This document shows, piece by piece, positions 5,050 to 5,291 of a stretch of DNA of 5,291 nt (position 1 is its first letter; the number at the start of each line of letters is the position of its first letter). The notes beneath the pieces are model-generated. The model saw only the letters and a program-made list of their open reading frames with translations. It was not told where the DNA came from and did no database searches. Both the position numbers and the translations under genes were made by a program. The DNA is taken from assembly GCA_027489915.1 (NCBI GenBank), contig JAIXZB010000187.1, positions 1-5,291 on the forward strand, written 5' to 3'. Source of the stretch: Rickettsiales bacterium (GTDB taxonomy: Bacteria > Pseudomonadota > Alphaproteobacteria > Rickettsiales > UBA3002).

Positions 5050-5291
5050 TTACTGTTTGTTTTTATCGCGTTGTTTGCCAAGCTCTTCACCCATACGGCG
5101 CAAGGAACGGCTGGCATCATCGCGCGGGACGATGACTTCAATAAGGGCGAGTGTATCGAGTGCGAGTGCATCGGTAATGGCGGATTCGAGTGCACCCAGC
5201 GTTGCCACTTTGTAGCTGGTGCCGACACCGAGCATTTCGGTGAGTTTGGTGTAGTTCCACATCAGGATGTTATTGAATGCGCCATCGAGAA
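5050..5291 (-). CDS. Thiamine-diphosphate 2-keto-acid decarboxylase (pyruvate/indolepyruvate decarboxylase type), 3' end
   Basis: Only the last 80 codons are in the window; the gene continues past base 5291. The reading frame stays open from the window edge and begins DGAFNNILMWNYTKLTEMLG, closely matching in layout the DGPYNNIKNWDYAGLMEVF stretch of Zymomonas pyruvate decarboxylase (recalled, not aligned). The ending LIEVIVPRDDASRSLRRMGE parallels the LIECFIGREDCTEELVKWG end of the same enzyme. This is the C-terminal thiamine-diphosphate-binding domain of the pyruvate / indolepyruvate / phenylpyruvate decarboxylase group; the GDG...NN cofactor motif would lie just outside the window. Substrate cannot be told from this part: pyruvate to acetaldehyde, or an aromatic or branched keto acid to its aldehyde. 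An ATG at 5262 is internal and not the start. The TAA at 5052-5050 is 15 bases before the next gene. Confidence 0.82.
   Translation of the reverse strand, partial: LDGAFNNILMWNYTKLTEMLGVGTSYKVATLGALESAITDALALDTLALIEVIVPRDDASRSLRRMGEELGKQRDKNKQ

Noticed and set aside
5050..5262. Separate 70-codon gene starting at ATG 5262
   Set aside because: The frame stays open upstream to the window edge and that upstream part matches the decarboxylase family, so the ATG is internal.

Overview
The window looks like part of a Gram-negative, probably alphaproteobacterial, chromosome. The support is an intracellular polyhydroxyalkanoate depolymerase of proteobacterial type, a prepilin-type signal of Gram-negative type, AGGAG-type ribosome binding sites and a moderate overall GC content. 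This assignment is an inference from protein style; no rRNA or other marker gene is present.

Layout. (1) 22-2310, plus strand: one large gene for a 762-residue chimera. It has a type IV prepilin/pseudopilin module at the N-terminus, a glycine-rich phage-tail-fibre-like middle, a self-cleaving S74 intramolecular chaperone, a short coiled coil, and a C-terminal membrane helix ending in RRRG. (2) 2311-2433: a convergent intergenic region with several GC-rich hairpins but no T-tract. (3) 2434-3678, minus strand: phaZ, the intracellular PHA/PHB depolymerase with a Cys-Asp-His triad, best started at a GTG that has a strong Shine-Dalgarno sequence. (4) 3679-3942: the phaZ leader, holding inverted repeats and the end hairpin of the next transcript. 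(5) 3943-5291, minus strand: a tight three-gene operon. Transcribed from right to left it holds the 3' end of a thiamine-diphosphate 2-keto-acid decarboxylase gene (pyruvate/indolepyruvate decarboxylase type), a 223-residue protein of unknown function and a 134-residue protein of unknown function. Both gaps between these genes are 15 bases.

How the genes may work together. phaZ mobilises stored polyester and the decarboxylase acts on a 2-keto acid, so both belong to carbon metabolism, but nothing in the sequence ties them into one pathway. The two unknown proteins are probably co-expressed with the decarboxylase. The plus-strand chimera is a separate unit and the most unusual item here. It appears to be a trimeric surface or periplasmic fibre that enters the membrane as a prepilin, is held at its far end by a second membrane helix, and may be released by its own S74 autoprotease after trimerisation. 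That arrangement resembles phage tail fibres and, for the autoprotease next to a membrane anchor, eukaryotic MYRF. The mechanism is a hypothesis; the domain order is read directly from the sequence.
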